A stretch of 64,000 nucleotides of DNA, taken from contig NZ_SLWK01000005.1 of assembly GCF_004345615.1 (NCBI RefSeq), positions 62,001-126,000 of the forward strand, written 5' to 3'. Under the pieces are notes generated by a model. It ran no database searches. It was not told the origin of the DNA and saw only the letters and a program-made list of their open reading frames with translations. Every line of letters begins with the position of its first letter. The first letter of the stretch is position 1. The position numbers and the translations under genes were made by a program. This document shows, one piece after another, positions 1 through 9,643 of the stretch. The DNA is from Natronoflexus pectinivorans (GTDB lineage Bacteria; Bacteroidota; Bacteroidia; Bacteroidales; Marinilabiliaceae).

Positions 1-106
1 GGTAGATCAAAAATAGCACGGTGACCACTCCGGCTGCAAACAACAGAAAGTTTTTTCGTCGATGAATAAAATCCCAAAGGGATTTTTCTATTTGACCCAA
101 ATTCAT
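1..106 (-). CDS. Partial membrane protein, N-terminus only
   Basis: Only the first 35 codons lie in the window; the gene runs off the left edge. The start is an ATG at 106-104. About 22 mostly polar residues (start MNLGQIEK, then a basic HRRK stretch) are followed by a hydrophobic run beginning LLFAAGVVTVLFLIY, so the protein enters the membrane early with a cytoplasmic N-terminus (inference from the positive-inside rule). The family cannot be recognised from this fragment. It lies downstream of, and on the same strand as, the membrane-anchored regulator at 437-3031, which makes it a candidate target of that regulator, but nothing in the sequence proves this. Confidence 0.5.
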   Translation of the reverse strand, partial: MNLGQIEKSLWDFIHRRKNFLLFAAGVVTVLFLIY

Positions 107-436
107 AATCAAACGTGTTAATCAAATTATTTTACACTGCCAATTACAAATTTATCTTTGTCAGCATGCTTTTTTGTTAAAAAATGCTTACAGTACCCTT
201 ATGGTGATATTAATGAGATATTAATATTAGAAAACTACGCACTGTAACAACCAGATATTCAATCAAAATCACACAGACGTCTTTGTTGTTTAGATTCTAT
301 CTAAATTAAGAAATTGGAATGATTAGCATTATGAATAGATAAACTGTTCCGCTATCAAAAAAGGGATGCTGGTGTTATCTTTTGCATCAAAGTGAGCTCT
401 AACTTATAAATTGATTTGAATTATTTATAGTTGGAC
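107..436. other. Intergenic, AT-rich, presumed promoter region
   Basis: This stretch of 330 bases separates the regulator at 437-3031 from the partial gene at 1-106, both on the minus strand. It is AT-rich, has no convincing ORF or strong terminator hairpin, and should hold the promoter of the partial gene. I see no clear operator repeat in it. Confidence 0.4.
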
Positions 437-3031
437 TTATTTCTCAACAAATGATTCAAATGCAAGAGAAAAAGGTTCCCCCAAGCTTTTCTCATAATTA
501 TCAGAAAACCATTGATAGGTATACTTCGCCTGATTAAAATGACGCTGTTTAATCAGTGCATTAATTTTAAGTTTAAGAGCTTCCTCACTATACGGATCTC
601 CGATAAACACGCGGTCGCAAATCTTAATAATCATATCATGGTTTCCGGTAAGGAATGGCTGTTGAGCACTCTTTAAAAGAGTATCTACTATTTCTGATGC
701 AGTATGACCTTTGAACTCATCCAGCCACTCTTCTTCCATGTCAATTAGCAGAGCGCCCGTTTCCACCGTTGAAAAGAATTCGACAAACCCTTCAGGATTA
801 TCAATCATAGATCGATTGCGCAACATGGCCTGAACTTCAACATAGTCGCAAAACAACTGTTCTCTGTTAATATTTATCATCCAGTTTTCCATCTGGCTGT
901 CAATGCGAATCCCATCAAGAAACGTTAAAACCTGGCGCAACTTACTCATATTAACACCCCTGTTGTTGGTCGCATTCTTTCTGCTTAGGCCATACCATAA
1001 AATTTGGTTGATGTCATCAGAAGAGATTCCTCTTCGTGGCTTTTGACTGTATAGCAGAAGTAACACAAGCAATTGCCTTATCTTTGGTGTGAATTGCAAG
1101 GAGATATCGTTGCCTTCACGGTCTATTACCTGGAACTCACCAAATAAACATATTGAATTTGGTCTGAATTTCTCCGATGTAGGCATATTTATAACCGGAA
1201 CATCCTGCGCTTCTGTTTTTACAGATGATTTTTGACGATTCTTTCGCGTATAGAGTAAAATAATTAGATAAACCACCAGCAAAATTCCTGCAGTAAGGAA
1301 AACGATCAGATTCCAGTTTGTTTTTTTAGATTGATAAAGAGGCACCACATCCTGATAGAGCTTCCATATTTCCTCGTTTCCCAGCGGTCTGTCCCAGATT
1401 GCCAAATCGTCAATATAACCATTCATGTAGTTATACATTTGTATGGCACGGCCAATGTTAACCGTTCCGCGCCCCATAAAAGAGGGGTGCTTTTGAGATA
1501 TTCCATCGGGTCGTCCATTAACAAAAATGGCCTGTTCTCCTGTTCGTTTCGTGTACCTCCAAACAACATGCACCCATTCATTGGGTCTTATTTCGGTGTT
1601 ACCTGTGATGTCATTTGCAAAAAATCCAAAATAGGGTCGCGCATTTCGGAGTTGCAGGTGAAGTCCCTGACGGTAGGTCGCCTCTTCAGTTCCAAGTATT
1701 GTGATATCCCTTCTCTCCTCTTGCAATGGAGATATCCTTAACCATGCACTAACGGTGAAATCATTGTTGTGTAATCCCAAAGTTTCGGCATCGGGTAGTT
1801 CGATAAAGGTATCATCGGTTAAATATGCAACAGAACCTCGTATGGGATCTTCCGCAAAACGAACACCGTGATTTTTACCGTGATTTCTATTTGCCGAGGC
1901 GTCACGTGTGCTGCTCTCAAAAGGGAAATATGCCTTTAAGCGATGATGCAGATCAAGCGGACTGGCTAAAAAGTTTTGAGTTATATCTTCCCGCACATTG
2001 CTCAGATTTACTCTCTCAGGAGTAAAGCTGTAACCGGGCTTAAATGGTTGCAAAAAAACATCCTCACCGGCAAGAAACGGAAAGGAGTAGTGACCGCTGG
2101 TAAGCGCCTGAGTTGAACCTTCCCAACTCACATCGCTTAGTGGATGGAGGTTGTAGGTTATATTTCCACTTATGGTGTTATGTGAATTTAAATTTTCAAT
2201 AACACCCAAAATGACATAATGATACCTGTTTCGAACAATAAAATTAGGCCTTTTGCCGGTTTTCTTCCATAAATTTATTAAATGGGAAATGAGAAAAGGG
2301 TTCTCGTTAATATTCATCATAAGAAAAGGGATCTCAATTCCTGTTGTATCCCGGGGAAGATTGTAGCCGGTGAAAAACATGAATGGATTGCTGGCTCTTC
2401 CCCTAGCAAAACTACCATGAAACTCAGGCTCCAAAACAGTAGAAAAATGGGGCTCAACAGCATAGTCCCATAGATGATAAAATCCGGGGGGCGTATCTTG
2501 ATTTCGTTGCAGAGTAAAACAGACTAACTGGTATCCCCTCTCTGCCATCATTTTGGTTGAAGGCCATAAATCATCTGTTTCGGATACAAATATTTTATTG
2601 TATAAATGGTGTGCTTTTAAAGCTGTTTCGAGATAGAAAAACGGAAAATTGTAATCAAGAAAAAGAGTTAGAACTTCACCGGGGTTCTGATTTAGAAAGA
2701 TGCTTATTTCATCAAGAAAATATGAAAAAGGTTTCTCATTCTTCTGGGGGGTTATCATTCGGATGATTGCCGAATCGGCATCTACTTCAAGACGGATTTG
2801 AAAACCTCTCACATTCGCCTGAAGCAATTCCCTGATGGTCATTGTTTCAGGCTCCAGATGGTTGTTTAAATCAGAATAATTTGATACAAGAAAAAACTGA
2901 TCAACAAAGGCATTTGAGGCAGCACGTCGTCTTTGCGCATCGGAATGATACACAAAGAGGAACAAAAAGAAGATCATGAGCACAAATTGCAATGATGAAT
3001 GCCCAATACTATTGATTTTCCAGTAATTCAT
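437..3031 (-). CDS. Membrane-anchored regulator: PLC-like, LamG, TM, SARP-like DNA-binding domain
   Basis: An 864-residue protein that appears to carry a sensor outside the membrane and a transcription factor inside. A signal or anchor segment covers residues 1-33. Residues 45-270 resemble the TIM-barrel PLC-like phosphodiesterase fold: the segment ending VRGFQIRLEV and the NPGEVLTLFLD segment match conserved strands. The positions where the two catalytic histidines are expected read SNYSDLNN and MITPQKNE, so catalysis looks lost. Residues 367-560 form a LamG/concanavalin-like domain that ends in GYIDDLAIWDRPL. A transmembrane helix (about 571-595) is followed by a basic stop. Residues 622-717 resemble an OmpR-type winged helix of the SARP kind (CLFGEFQVI, then TPKIRQLLVLLLLYSQ), and 720-864 resemble a helical BTAD-type region. 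Ligand and targets are unknown. It may control the partial gene just downstream. Confidence 0.75.
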   Translation of the reverse strand: MNYWKINSIGHSSLQFVLMIFFLFLFVYHSDAQRRRAASNAFVDQFFLVSNYSDLNNHLEPETMTIRELLQANVRGFQIRLEVDADSAIIRMITPQKNEKPFSYFLDEISIFLNQNPGEVLTLFLDYNFPFFYLETALKAHHLYNKIFVSETDDLWPSTKMMAERGYQLVCFTLQRNQDTPPGFYHLWDYAVEPHFSTVLEPEFHGSFARGRASNPFMFFTGYNLPRDTTGIEIPFLMMNINENPFLISHLINLWKKTGKRPNFIVRNRYHYVILGVIENLNSHNTISGNITYNLHPLSDVSWEGSTQALTSGHYSFPFLAGEDVFLQPFKPGYSFTPERVNLSNVREDITQNFLASPLDLHHRLKAYFPFESSTRDASANRNHGKNHGVRFAEDPIRGSVAYLTDDTFIELPDAETLGLHNNDFTVSAWLRISPLQEERRDITILGTEEATYRQGLHLQLRNARPYFGFFANDITGNTEIRPNEWVHVVWRYTKRTGEQAIFVNGRPDGISQKHPSFMGRGTVNIGRAIQMYNYMNGYIDDLAIWDRPLGNEEIWKLYQDVVPLYQSKKTNWNLIVFLTAGILLVVYLIILLYTRKNRQKSSVKTEAQDVPVINMPTSEKFRPNSICLFGEFQVIDREGNDISLQFTPKIRQLLVLLLLYSQKPRRGISSDDINQILWYGLSRKNATNNRGVNMSKLRQVLTFLDGIRIDSQMENWMININREQLFCDYVEVQAMLRNRSMIDNPEGFVEFFSTVETGALLIDMEEEWLDEFKGHTASEIVDTLLKSAQQPFLTGNHDMIIKICDRVFIGDPYSEEALKLKINALIKQRHFNQAKYTYQWFSDNYEKSLGEPFSLAFESFVEK

Positions 3032-3086
3032 ACCATGAATGTAGTGATTCGTGCCTTATTTTCCAACCCCTTAAAAAGAAAACAAA

Positions 3087-3878
3087 TTACGTTGTTAAGC
3101 TATCCTTTTCAATGTCTTTAAAATATTTATAAGTTCCAACGCGCAATTCGCTCGTTGCATCTTCGTCACATACAATTATCCCTTTCGGATGAAGCTGCAA
3201 CGCACTAATGGTCCACATATGATTAACCCCCTCCTCAACCGCATGTCGTAAGGCTCTGGCTTTATTATGACCATTTACAATAATCACAACTTCCCTGGCA
3301 TCCATAACTGTTCCCACACCAACGGTGATAGCTGTTTTTGGAACTTTGGACAAGTTGTTTCCGAAAAATCGGGAGTTCGCAATGATGGTATCCTGTGTTA
3401 GGGTTTTCACTCGTGTGCGCGAATGCAAGGATGATCCTGGTTCATTAAAAGCAATGTGTCCATCAGGCCCGATTCCTCCCAAAAAAAGATCGATGCCGCC
3501 TGCTTCCTTAATGCGCTCCTCATAATTTGCGCACTCTGCATCGATATCTTGTGCTGAGCCGTTTGGTATATTTACATTCTCAGGGTTTACATCTACATGT
3601 TTAAAAAAATTGTCCCACATAAAAGAATGATAACTCTGGGAGTTATCTTTTGGGAGACCTATATACTCATCCATATTAAATGTAATCACATTTTTAAATG
3701 AGACCTCTCCATTTTGGAACATTTCAATCAGGGCCTTATAAGTACCCAAAGGTGACGATCCTGTTGGCAACCCTAACACAAATGGGCGTTTGCTTTGATG
3801 CTCTTTAATTTTTGAAGCAATATATCTGGCAGTCCAGATTGAAGCTGCCTCATAATCTGAATGAATCAATAATCGCAT
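3087..3878 (-). CDS. nagB: Glucosamine-6-phosphate deaminase
   Basis: Converts glucosamine-6-phosphate to fructose-6-phosphate and ammonia in the cytoplasm, feeding amino sugars into glycolysis. At 263 residues the length is normal for the family. The phosphate-binding [11 protein letters not shown] segment lies at residues 38-47, the proton-transfer aspartate in NMDEYIGLP near residue 70, and the catalytic segment [12 protein letters not shown] at 137-148 holds the expected Asp, His and Glu. It stands alone with no other amino-sugar gene beside it. An AT-rich upstream stretch has a weak match to a Bacteroidota promoter (TATATTTA). Confidence 0.95.
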   Translation of the reverse strand: MRLLIHSDYEAASIWTARYIASKIKEHQSKRPFVLGLPTGSSPLGTYKALIEMFQNGEVSFKNVITFNMDEYIGLPKDNSQSYHSFMWDNFFKHVDVNPENVNIPNGSAQDIDAECANYEERIKEAGGIDLFLGGIGPDGHIAFNEPGSSLHSRTRVKTLTQDTIIANSRFFGNNLSKVPKTAITVGVGTVMDAREVVIIVNGHNKARALRHAVEEGVNHMWTISALQLHPKGIIVCDEDATSELRVGTYKYFKDIEKDSLTT

Positions 3879-3973
3879 AGTTTACCTGGTTTTTTAAAAA
3901 TTGAATAAATATACTTAAACAATTTATTTTAACAATCAATTTTTCGCATGCGATTAGGTAGAAACAGCACTAA

Positions 3974-3992
3974 AATTTGCCTCAGGCAAATT
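3974..3992. repeat. Short perfect inverted repeat upstream of nagB
   Basis: AATTTGCC and GGCAAATT are separated by three bases (TCA) about 95 bases upstream of the nagB start. It could be an operator or simply a small hairpin. There is no flanking T tract in either direction. Confidence 0.3.
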
Positions 3993-4057
3993 CCAACTAA
4001 TTGGAGCAATGATCATGAATAAGATTTATTGACTTAAATAAAATCATGTCAAACAAA

Positions 4058-4095
4058 ACGGGCAAAAGCATTTTTACAAGAATGCTTTTGCCCGT
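4058..4095 (-). terminator. Rho-independent terminator after the DUF4270 gene
   Basis: A perfect 15-bp stem (ACGGGCAAAAGCATT and its complement) with an 8-base loop lies 70 bases past the stop codon of the DUF4270 gene and is followed on the minus strand by TTTGTTTG. Confidence 0.8.
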
Positions 4096-4165
4096 TAAGC
4101 TTTTCTTTATTTGATTACTGCCCTATAACAATGCTCTTTTATAGCAGATCAGCAATCAATAACGG

Positions 4166-5596
4166 CTATTTATATTTTATATATCGAACTTTCATTTGCG
4201 GTGCAAACTCATCATGCTGATTGAATAGAACCGTTCTTCTGAAATTGAATTGTGGAGATGGGATAGTGAGAAACAATGACTCCAATTCTACATCGCCCTT
4301 TGCTACATCCATAAAGAAATCAGGATGCATTCTAAACCTGAAATGATTCTGGGTGCTGTTATAATCTGACACACTTCTGGTAAAAGCCTCAACGGTTTGC
4401 CCTCGTTTATCTGTAAATAACAAAGGAACGAACCTCCCATTGGCATCTTTCTTAACCAATGATATGATTTGATTCATAGGCATATACAAATTGCCCCATC
4501 CATTCATCAGCGCAGTATCGGGGAAAAAGAAGAAATCCACACCACTGATGCTGTAATTGACATCTCTCTGTGAACTAACAGTAAGAGAATCGCTCCATTG
4601 CTTGATGATATCTGAGAACGTAATTTCGGGATATAATCCGGCCATTCCTTGCAGATACAAATGATCAGTTCCTACATCATTCTTAATTACATCCTCATTA
4701 TAATCATGCTGATACCTGTTGAAAAATCTTGTTTCCGTTGTAATCGGAAAAACATAGTTTTTCCGATCGGTTTGAAGTATTTCATCGTTATTCTCTGCAT
4801 CATATATGACATGTCTGTACAACATTTCAAGGTTTGTTTTCTCATTCCAGATATCAAATTTCAAGAGAGACCCAATGGCCTCCGGGTTATTCGGCTGTTT
4901 TACTGTGACATATAACCCATTCAACACCTCTTTGAAAGCATCTCGATTCTCCATCTCAGCTGCAGTTAAATTAATCAGTCTGTTAGCCAGCTCATCGCTC
5001 AACCTGACACTGATCTGATGAACGTAGTTTTGTTGCTGCCACACCGAGTCAGCAACATTATCTTTAATTGTAAATGTAGTTTCTCCAATGGGGTCTGGAT
5101 ATATGAAACTTGTAATATCTTCATCGTTATAATAAACTTGCAATGGCGCCGGTAGAAGGGTTTCACTCAACTCATACACCTGTATTGTGAATGGCTCATT
5201 TACATCTCCATACCAATTTTGATATCTGTAGGCAATATTCAAAACAACAGAATCGACAAAAACATCTCCAACCAGCATATAAAAACTGTCCATTTGAGTC
5301 GAATAAGTAACCTCAGTAACTACATCAGCCCTTGTGACTCCCAGAACAGGATCGTTAAAATAACCTAATATTCCGGCTGCATTGGCAAAACTTGACTGCC
5401 CATCTGTTCTGATTCTTTCAGGCTGAAGATTTTTCCCATAAAAACTTTGGGCAACTGTCCCGGCGTTTAATAAGTCTGACTCGGGCAAAGTTTCAACACC
5501 AATTGTCAGGGGGTCATTGTCACAACTTAACAAAAGTCCGGATAGCAAAACCGCTGCTGTAAAAAAAAGTGATGCTTTCGTTTTAAATAAATGCAT
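4166..5596 (-). CDS. DUF4270 family lipoprotein
   Basis: A 476-residue exported protein with a lipoprotein signal peptide ending LLLSCDNDP, placing it on a membrane facing the periplasm or the surface. The segment after the lipobox (LTIGVETLPESDLL) and overall length match the Bacteroidota family DUF4270, whose function is not established. The body is rich in beta strands and aromatic residues. It follows the GlgA-like gene at 5689-6489 by 92 bases on the same strand, and this gene pair beside panC-panD is a recurring arrangement in Bacteroidota (from memory). A strong terminator follows it. Confidence 0.85.
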   Translation of the reverse strand: MHLFKTKASLFFTAAVLLSGLLLSCDNDPLTIGVETLPESDLLNAGTVAQSFYGKNLQPERIRTDGQSSFANAAGILGYFNDPVLGVTRADVVTEVTYSTQMDSFYMLVGDVFVDSVVLNIAYRYQNWYGDVNEPFTIQVYELSETLLPAPLQVYYNDEDITSFIYPDPIGETTFTIKDNVADSVWQQQNYVHQISVRLSDELANRLINLTAAEMENRDAFKEVLNGLYVTVKQPNNPEAIGSLLKFDIWNEKTNLEMLYRHVIYDAENNDEILQTDRKNYVFPITTETRFFNRYQHDYNEDVIKNDVGTDHLYLQGMAGLYPEITFSDIIKQWSDSLTVSSQRDVNYSISGVDFFFFPDTALMNGWGNLYMPMNQIISLVKKDANGRFVPLLFTDKRGQTVEAFTRSVSDYNSTQNHFRFRMHPDFFMDVAKGDVELESLFLTIPSPQFNFRRTVLFNQHDEFAPQMKVRYIKYK

Positions 5597-5688
5597 ATTG
5601 CAATATTAATTGAATGATTGATTTCCTAATATTTTTTGGCATGACTCGCTGCAAAAACCCTGCCGACTTTTAATTTTACCTTCTGGTA

Positions 5689-6489
5689 TTACAACGATTC
5701 ATAAAACTCGTTATAAGCATCAATGTATTCATCCTCGTTTTTGTAGTCGAGGAAAGGTTTTCCTGAATCTTGTGCATACTTCTTAACCTCTTCATTAATG
5801 GTTGGGCTTCCTTGAATAACGGCATCAGACATGTTTATTGCCAATTTGGTCAGGTTTTCCCATGTTGGGTCTTCAAGATTTTTTATTTCATTCTCACTTA
5901 TACCCAATGCCTTTAATTTTTGTATTACTTTCGTATCAAGTGGGTTCTGAAACTCGTCATCGTATATGGTGTAAACGACCTTTGCATTGGCGAAAAATGG
6001 ATCATCGTTCATGATTTTTTTAATCAGCAATGGAGCCAAAGCTGTAAACCATCCCTGACAATGAACCACATCCGGAGCCCATCGCAGTTTTTTGGTGGTT
6101 TCTAAAACACCTCTTGCAAAGAAAATGGCACGCTCATCATTATCCGGGAATTCTGTTCCATCATCATCGGCCACAGTCGCTTTCCTCGAAAAATAATCCT
6201 CGTTATCAATAAAATAAACCTGCATACGAGCAGCTTGGATAGAAGCCACTTTAATGATTAAAGGGTGGTCGGTATCATTAATGATTAAATTCATCCCTGA
6301 TAAACGAATGACTTCGTGCAACTGATTACGACGTTCGTTTATGGTTCCAAACCTTGGCATGAAAGTTCTGATTTCTCTGCCACGTTCCTGGATTCCCTGA
6401 GGCAAATTCCGGGCAATAATTGACATTTCACTTTCGGGAAGATAAGGTGTTATTTCCTGAGAGATAAACAAGACTTTGGTATTTTCCAT
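5689..6489 (-). CDS. Short glycogen/starch-synthase-like protein (GT5 N-terminal half)
   Basis: The 266 residues match the N-terminal Rossmann half of GT5 glycogen synthases: VLFISQEITPYLPESEMS near the start, a MPRFGTINERRNQL segment, DNEDYFSR, and PDVVHCQGWFTALAP around residue 140. Full glycogen synthases are about 480 residues, and the C-terminal GT-B domain with the nucleotide-sugar site is missing here. The remaining C-terminal part is acidic. The upstream Lys-Thr-Gly-Gly loop of active synthases is not present; PESEMS stands in its place. It is therefore unlikely to make glycogen alone. It probably forms an operon with the DUF4270 gene. It is not an obvious truncation, because start, stop and spacing are clean and similar short proteins occur in relatives (from memory). 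Confidence 0.8.
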   Translation of the reverse strand: MENTKVLFISQEITPYLPESEMSIIARNLPQGIQERGREIRTFMPRFGTINERRNQLHEVIRLSGMNLIINDTDHPLIIKVASIQAARMQVYFIDNEDYFSRKATVADDDGTEFPDNDERAIFFARGVLETTKKLRWAPDVVHCQGWFTALAPLLIKKIMNDDPFFANAKVVYTIYDDEFQNPLDTKVIQKLKALGISENEIKNLEDPTWENLTKLAINMSDAVIQGSPTINEEVKKYAQDSGKPFLDYKNEDEYIDAYNEFYESL

Positions 6490-6953
6490 TTTTCTTGAAA
6501 AATTTGAAATTAATTTACAACCAAGTGATGATATACGCTTGGCTGAAATGTATGTGAGCCTTAGCTCACAAAATTGAATATATTCTTAGCTCATTCAAAT
6601 CACATCTTGTCAAAGACTTTAACATGTATAAAGATGAATATGAAGAGTAGTTTATTTTGATATATCCTGGTTGCTTTTGGGTGATACATTTCCTGACATT
6701 GCAAATCAGGACTTGTAAACGCCATGCAAAATTACAAAAAATATGGTTCTAAAACAAAGTTACTTAACAGTCAAAAACCAAGAAGCATGGGATAACGATC
6801 GTAAACATCATAACTTCTGATCAAAGAATCCGTAATAAATTAAAAACATTGATCCAATCTGCATTTAACGTGTCAATAAGTTTTTTTTAGGAAATTCTTT
6901 TTTATTGTTTGATTTTATTTCCTTTAATTTGCCGCGTTTTTTATTTTTAAACA
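6490..6953. other. Divergent intergenic region between GlgA-like gene and panC
   Basis: These 464 AT-rich bases must carry promoters for both the minus-strand GlgA-like/DUF4270 pair and the plus-strand panC-panD pair. There is no convincing ORF. I find no exact TAnnTTTG box; TTAATTTG at 6924-6931 comes close for panC but lacks a properly spaced upstream element. Confidence 0.4.
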
Positions 6954-7811
6954 ATGATGGAAATTGTTGAATCGTCGGAGCATCTGTCCGGAATTATTAA
7001 CAATGCGAAAGCCCAGGGTAAAACTATAGGCTTTGTGCCAACTATGGGAGCCTTGCATCAGGGACACATATCGCTGGTGAATAAAGCCGCTGAAACTTGC
7101 GACTTTGTATTGGTCAGCGTATTCGTTAATCCAACGCAGTTCAATAATCCGGATGATTTGGAACGCTATCCGCGTGATTTGGCAAAGGATTTGCACCTAC
7201 TTAAGAACACAGGCTGTGAACTTGTTTTCGCACCAACTGTTAAAGAGATATATCCCGAACCCGATACCCGGATCTTTGATTTTGGAAGTCTGGATAAAGT
7301 CATGGAAGGGGAACATCGACCCGGACATTTTAATGGAGTAGCGCAGGTTGTAAGCCGGCTTTTTGATATTACGCAACCCGATTTTGCTTTTTTTGGAGAA
7401 AAAGATTTTCAGCAATTGGCTGTTATCCGGGCAATGGTTCGTCAGGAGAAATATGATGTAAAAATTGTGTCTTGCCCCACCATCCGTGAGGAAGACGGCC
7501 TTGCAATGAGCTCAAGAAACCTGCTGTTAACCACGCAACAACGAAAAAAAGCACCAATTATAGCACGTACATTGTTTGAATCTTGTAATTTTGTCAACGC
7601 AAAGAGTATTGACAAAACCATAGAATATGTCATAAATTCCATTAACAGAGAAGAAGAGCTGAAGGTGGAATACTTTGAAATAGCCGATGCAGATTCGCTG
7701 CAACCCATAAAAAACTGGAAGGAGAGTGAACACATCGTTGGGTGCATTGCAGTTTTTGCCGGTGAAATACGATTGATTGATAATGTGATTTACAAAAAGA
7801 GTATATCATGA
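6954..7811 (+). CDS. panC: Pantoate--beta-alanine ligase (pantothenate synthetase)
   Basis: Joins pantoate and beta-alanine with ATP to give pantothenate, the coenzyme A precursor. The protein has 285 residues, normal for the family. The nucleotidyl-transferase loop [14 protein letters not shown] lies near residue 28, [16 protein letters not shown] follows, [15 protein letters not shown] lies around residue 150, and MSSRN is the second ATP-binding motif. It overlaps panD by four bases (ATGA), so the ligase and the enzyme that makes its beta-alanine are translationally coupled. A second ATG three bases downstream is an equally possible start. Confidence 0.96.
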   Translation: MMEIVESSEHLSGIINNAKAQGKTIGFVPTMGALHQGHISLVNKAAETCDFVLVSVFVNPTQFNNPDDLERYPRDLAKDLHLLKNTGCELVFAPTVKEIYPEPDTRIFDFGSLDKVMEGEHRPGHFNGVAQVVSRLFDITQPDFAFFGEKDFQQLAVIRAMVRQEKYDVKIVSCPTIREEDGLAMSSRNLLLTTQQRKKAPIIARTLFESCNFVNAKSIDKTIEYVINSINREEELKVEYFEIADADSLQPIKNWKESEHIVGCIAVFAGEIRLIDNVIYKKSIS

Positions 7812-8158
7812 ACATTCATGTTGTGAAGTCGAAGTTACACAACGTAACGGTTACAGAAGCCAACCTGAACTATGTGGGAAGCATCACCATTGACGAAGAA
7901 TTAATGGAGGCGGCCAATATTATGGAGAACGAGAAAGTTCAGGTGGTTAACAACAACAACGGAGAGCGAATTGAAACCTATGTTATTACTGGTGAAAGAG
8001 GCTCCGGTGTTATTTGTCTGAATGGAGCGGCTGCCCGAAAAGTAGCCGTTGGTGATGTGGTCATCATCATCACTTACGCCATCATGTCCCAGGAAGAGGC
8101 AAAAAGTTTTAAACCGATTTTTATTTTTCCGGATACCGAAACAAACAAGCTGGTATAG
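7808..8158 (+). CDS. panD: Aspartate 1-decarboxylase proenzyme
   Basis: Makes beta-alanine from aspartate for pantothenate synthesis. It is a pyruvoyl enzyme that cleaves itself between Gly24 and Ser25, and the sequence NYVGSITID places exactly G24-S25 there. At 116 residues the length is typical. The later NGAAARKV segment and the VVIIITYA strand are conserved in the family. The start codon overlaps the stop of panC, and a strong terminator follows 26 bases after its stop codon. Confidence 0.96.
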   Translation: MNIHVVKSKLHNVTVTEANLNYVGSITIDEELMEAANIMENEKVQVVNNNNGERIETYVITGERGSGVICLNGAAARKVAVGDVVIIITYAIMSQEEAKSFKPIFIFPDTETNKLV

Positions 8159-8183
8159 GTAAATTAAAATCATAAACCGAAAC

Positions 8184-8220
8184 AAAAACCAGACTTTGTG
8201 ATTACAAAGTCTGGTTTTTT
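8184..8220 (+). terminator. Rho-independent terminator after panC-panD
   Basis: An 11-bp stem (CCAGACTTTGT with ACAAAGTCTGG, arms 8189-8199 and 8204-8214) has a 4-base loop and is followed by a run of T. It separates panD from radA. Confidence 0.85.
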
Positions 8221-8267
8221 CTTATCCATTTTCCCATTTTTGTATCCTCAGCAGTTAATTTCAAAAT

Positions 8268-9641
8268 ATGGCCAAAACCAAATCAGTTTTTGTTTGCCAG
8301 AATTGTGGCAGCGAATCACCCAAATGGATTGGGAAATGCTATTCGTGTGGCGAATGGAACACTTTCGTGGAAGAGAAAGTGATGACAGGTAAGCCCAAAG
8401 GAAAATCGGCTGTTTTCGTTTCCGAAAACAGCCTGAAACAAAAACCTCAGCCGGTAAATTCGGTGAACGTGGAACAACTACCCCGCATCAATACAAATAT
8501 TGATGAGTTTAACCGTGTGCTGGGAGGTGGTATGGTTCCGGGCTCCATTGTTCTCCTGGGAGGCGAACCGGGAATTGGAAAATCCACCTTGGTGCTTCAG
8601 ATGGCATTAAAACTCACATCTCAAAAAATCCTTTATGTTTCGGGCGAAGAGAGCGCCCAGCAAATAAAACTGCGTGCCGACCGGCTTGCCCCGGGCGAGG
8701 GTGATCATTGCCTGGTGGTAAATGAGACAGCCCTGGAAAGAATTGTTAACCACATAGACAATACTGCACCCGAGTTGGTGATTATTGATTCGGTACAAAC
8801 CATGGAACGCGAAGACATTGAATCTGCCCCGGGTAGTGTTTCACAAATTCGGGAGTGCACCGCAACCATTCTCCGCATTGCCAAGGAGCGTTCCTTACCT
8901 GTTCTGTTAATTGGCCACATTAACAAAGAGGGCAGTCTGGCCGGCCCAAAGGTGCTGGAGCACATGGTGGACGTAGTTCTTCAGTTTGAGGGCGACCGCC
9001 ACTATATGTACCGGATTCTTCGCTCCATAAAAAACCGGTTTGGTTCTACTTCCGAAATAGGGATTTTTGAAATGCTTTCTAACGGTCTTCGTGAAGTTTC
9101 CAACCCCAGCGAACTGCTCCTTGCTCACCAAAATGAAGAGATGAGCGGCATTTCCATTGCCGCTGCCATTGAAGGAATGCGACCATTTCTGATTGAAGTG
9201 CAGGCATTGGCCAGCACGGCGGCCTACGGCACGCCTCAACGCTCATCCACCGGATTTGATTTGCGAAGACTTAACATGTTGCTAGCTGTTTTGGAAAAAC
9301 GAGCCGGTTTCAAACTGGCCGCTAAAGATGTCTTTCTCAACATTGCAGGAGGACTCAAAGTGAGCGATCCGGCCATTGATTTGGCCGTGGTGAGTGCCGT
9401 TTTGTCATCCAATACCGATTTGGCCATCCCAAAAACCATTTGCGTAACCGGCGAAGTAGGACTATCAGGCGAAATCCGTCCGGTAACTAGAATAGAACAA
9501 CGCATCAGTGAGGCAGAGAAACTGGGTTTTAAGACCATTGTAGTACCCCGGTACAACAAAGGCATTGACTTGTCAAAATTTAACATTAATGTATTCCAGG
9601 CAGGGAAAATTGAAGAAGCATTCAGGCAACTGTTTTCATGA
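8268..9641 (+). CDS. radA: DNA repair protein RadA
   Basis: A RecA-like ATPase that promotes branch migration in recombinational repair. The 457 residues show the N-terminal zinc finger (Cys10, Cys13, Cys24, Cys27), a Walker A GGEPGIGKST around residue 97, the RadA-specific KNRFG motif (around residue 255), and a C-terminal Lon-like S16 domain (AAKDVFLNIAGGLKVSDPAIDLAV). It has its own short upstream region after the panD terminator and converges on the PBP gene at 9644, with two bases between the stop codons and no hairpin between them. Confidence 0.96.
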   Translation: MAKTKSVFVCQNCGSESPKWIGKCYSCGEWNTFVEEKVMTGKPKGKSAVFVSENSLKQKPQPVNSVNVEQLPRINTNIDEFNRVLGGGMVPGSIVLLGGEPGIGKSTLVLQMALKLTSQKILYVSGEESAQQIKLRADRLAPGEGDHCLVVNETALERIVNHIDNTAPELVIIDSVQTMEREDIESAPGSVSQIRECTATILRIAKERSLPVLLIGHINKEGSLAGPKVLEHMVDVVLQFEGDRHYMYRILRSIKNRFGSTSEIGIFEMLSNGLREVSNPSELLLAHQNEEMSGISIAAAIEGMRPFLIEVQALASTAAYGTPQRSSTGFDLRRLNMLLAVLEKRAGFKLAAKDVFLNIAGGLKVSDPAIDLAVVSAVLSSNTDLAIPKTICVTGEVGLSGEIRPVTRIEQRISEAEKLGFKTIVVPRYNKGIDLSKFNINVFQAGKIEEAFRQLFS

Positions 9642-9643
9642 CA

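Noticed and set aside
1331-1741. 136-codon ORF on the plus strand inside the regulator gene
   Set aside because: It is a shadow of the real minus-strand gene, without recognisable protein features.
8907-9586. Two ORFs on the minus strand inside radA
   Set aside because: They are opposite-strand shadows of radA and have no family features.
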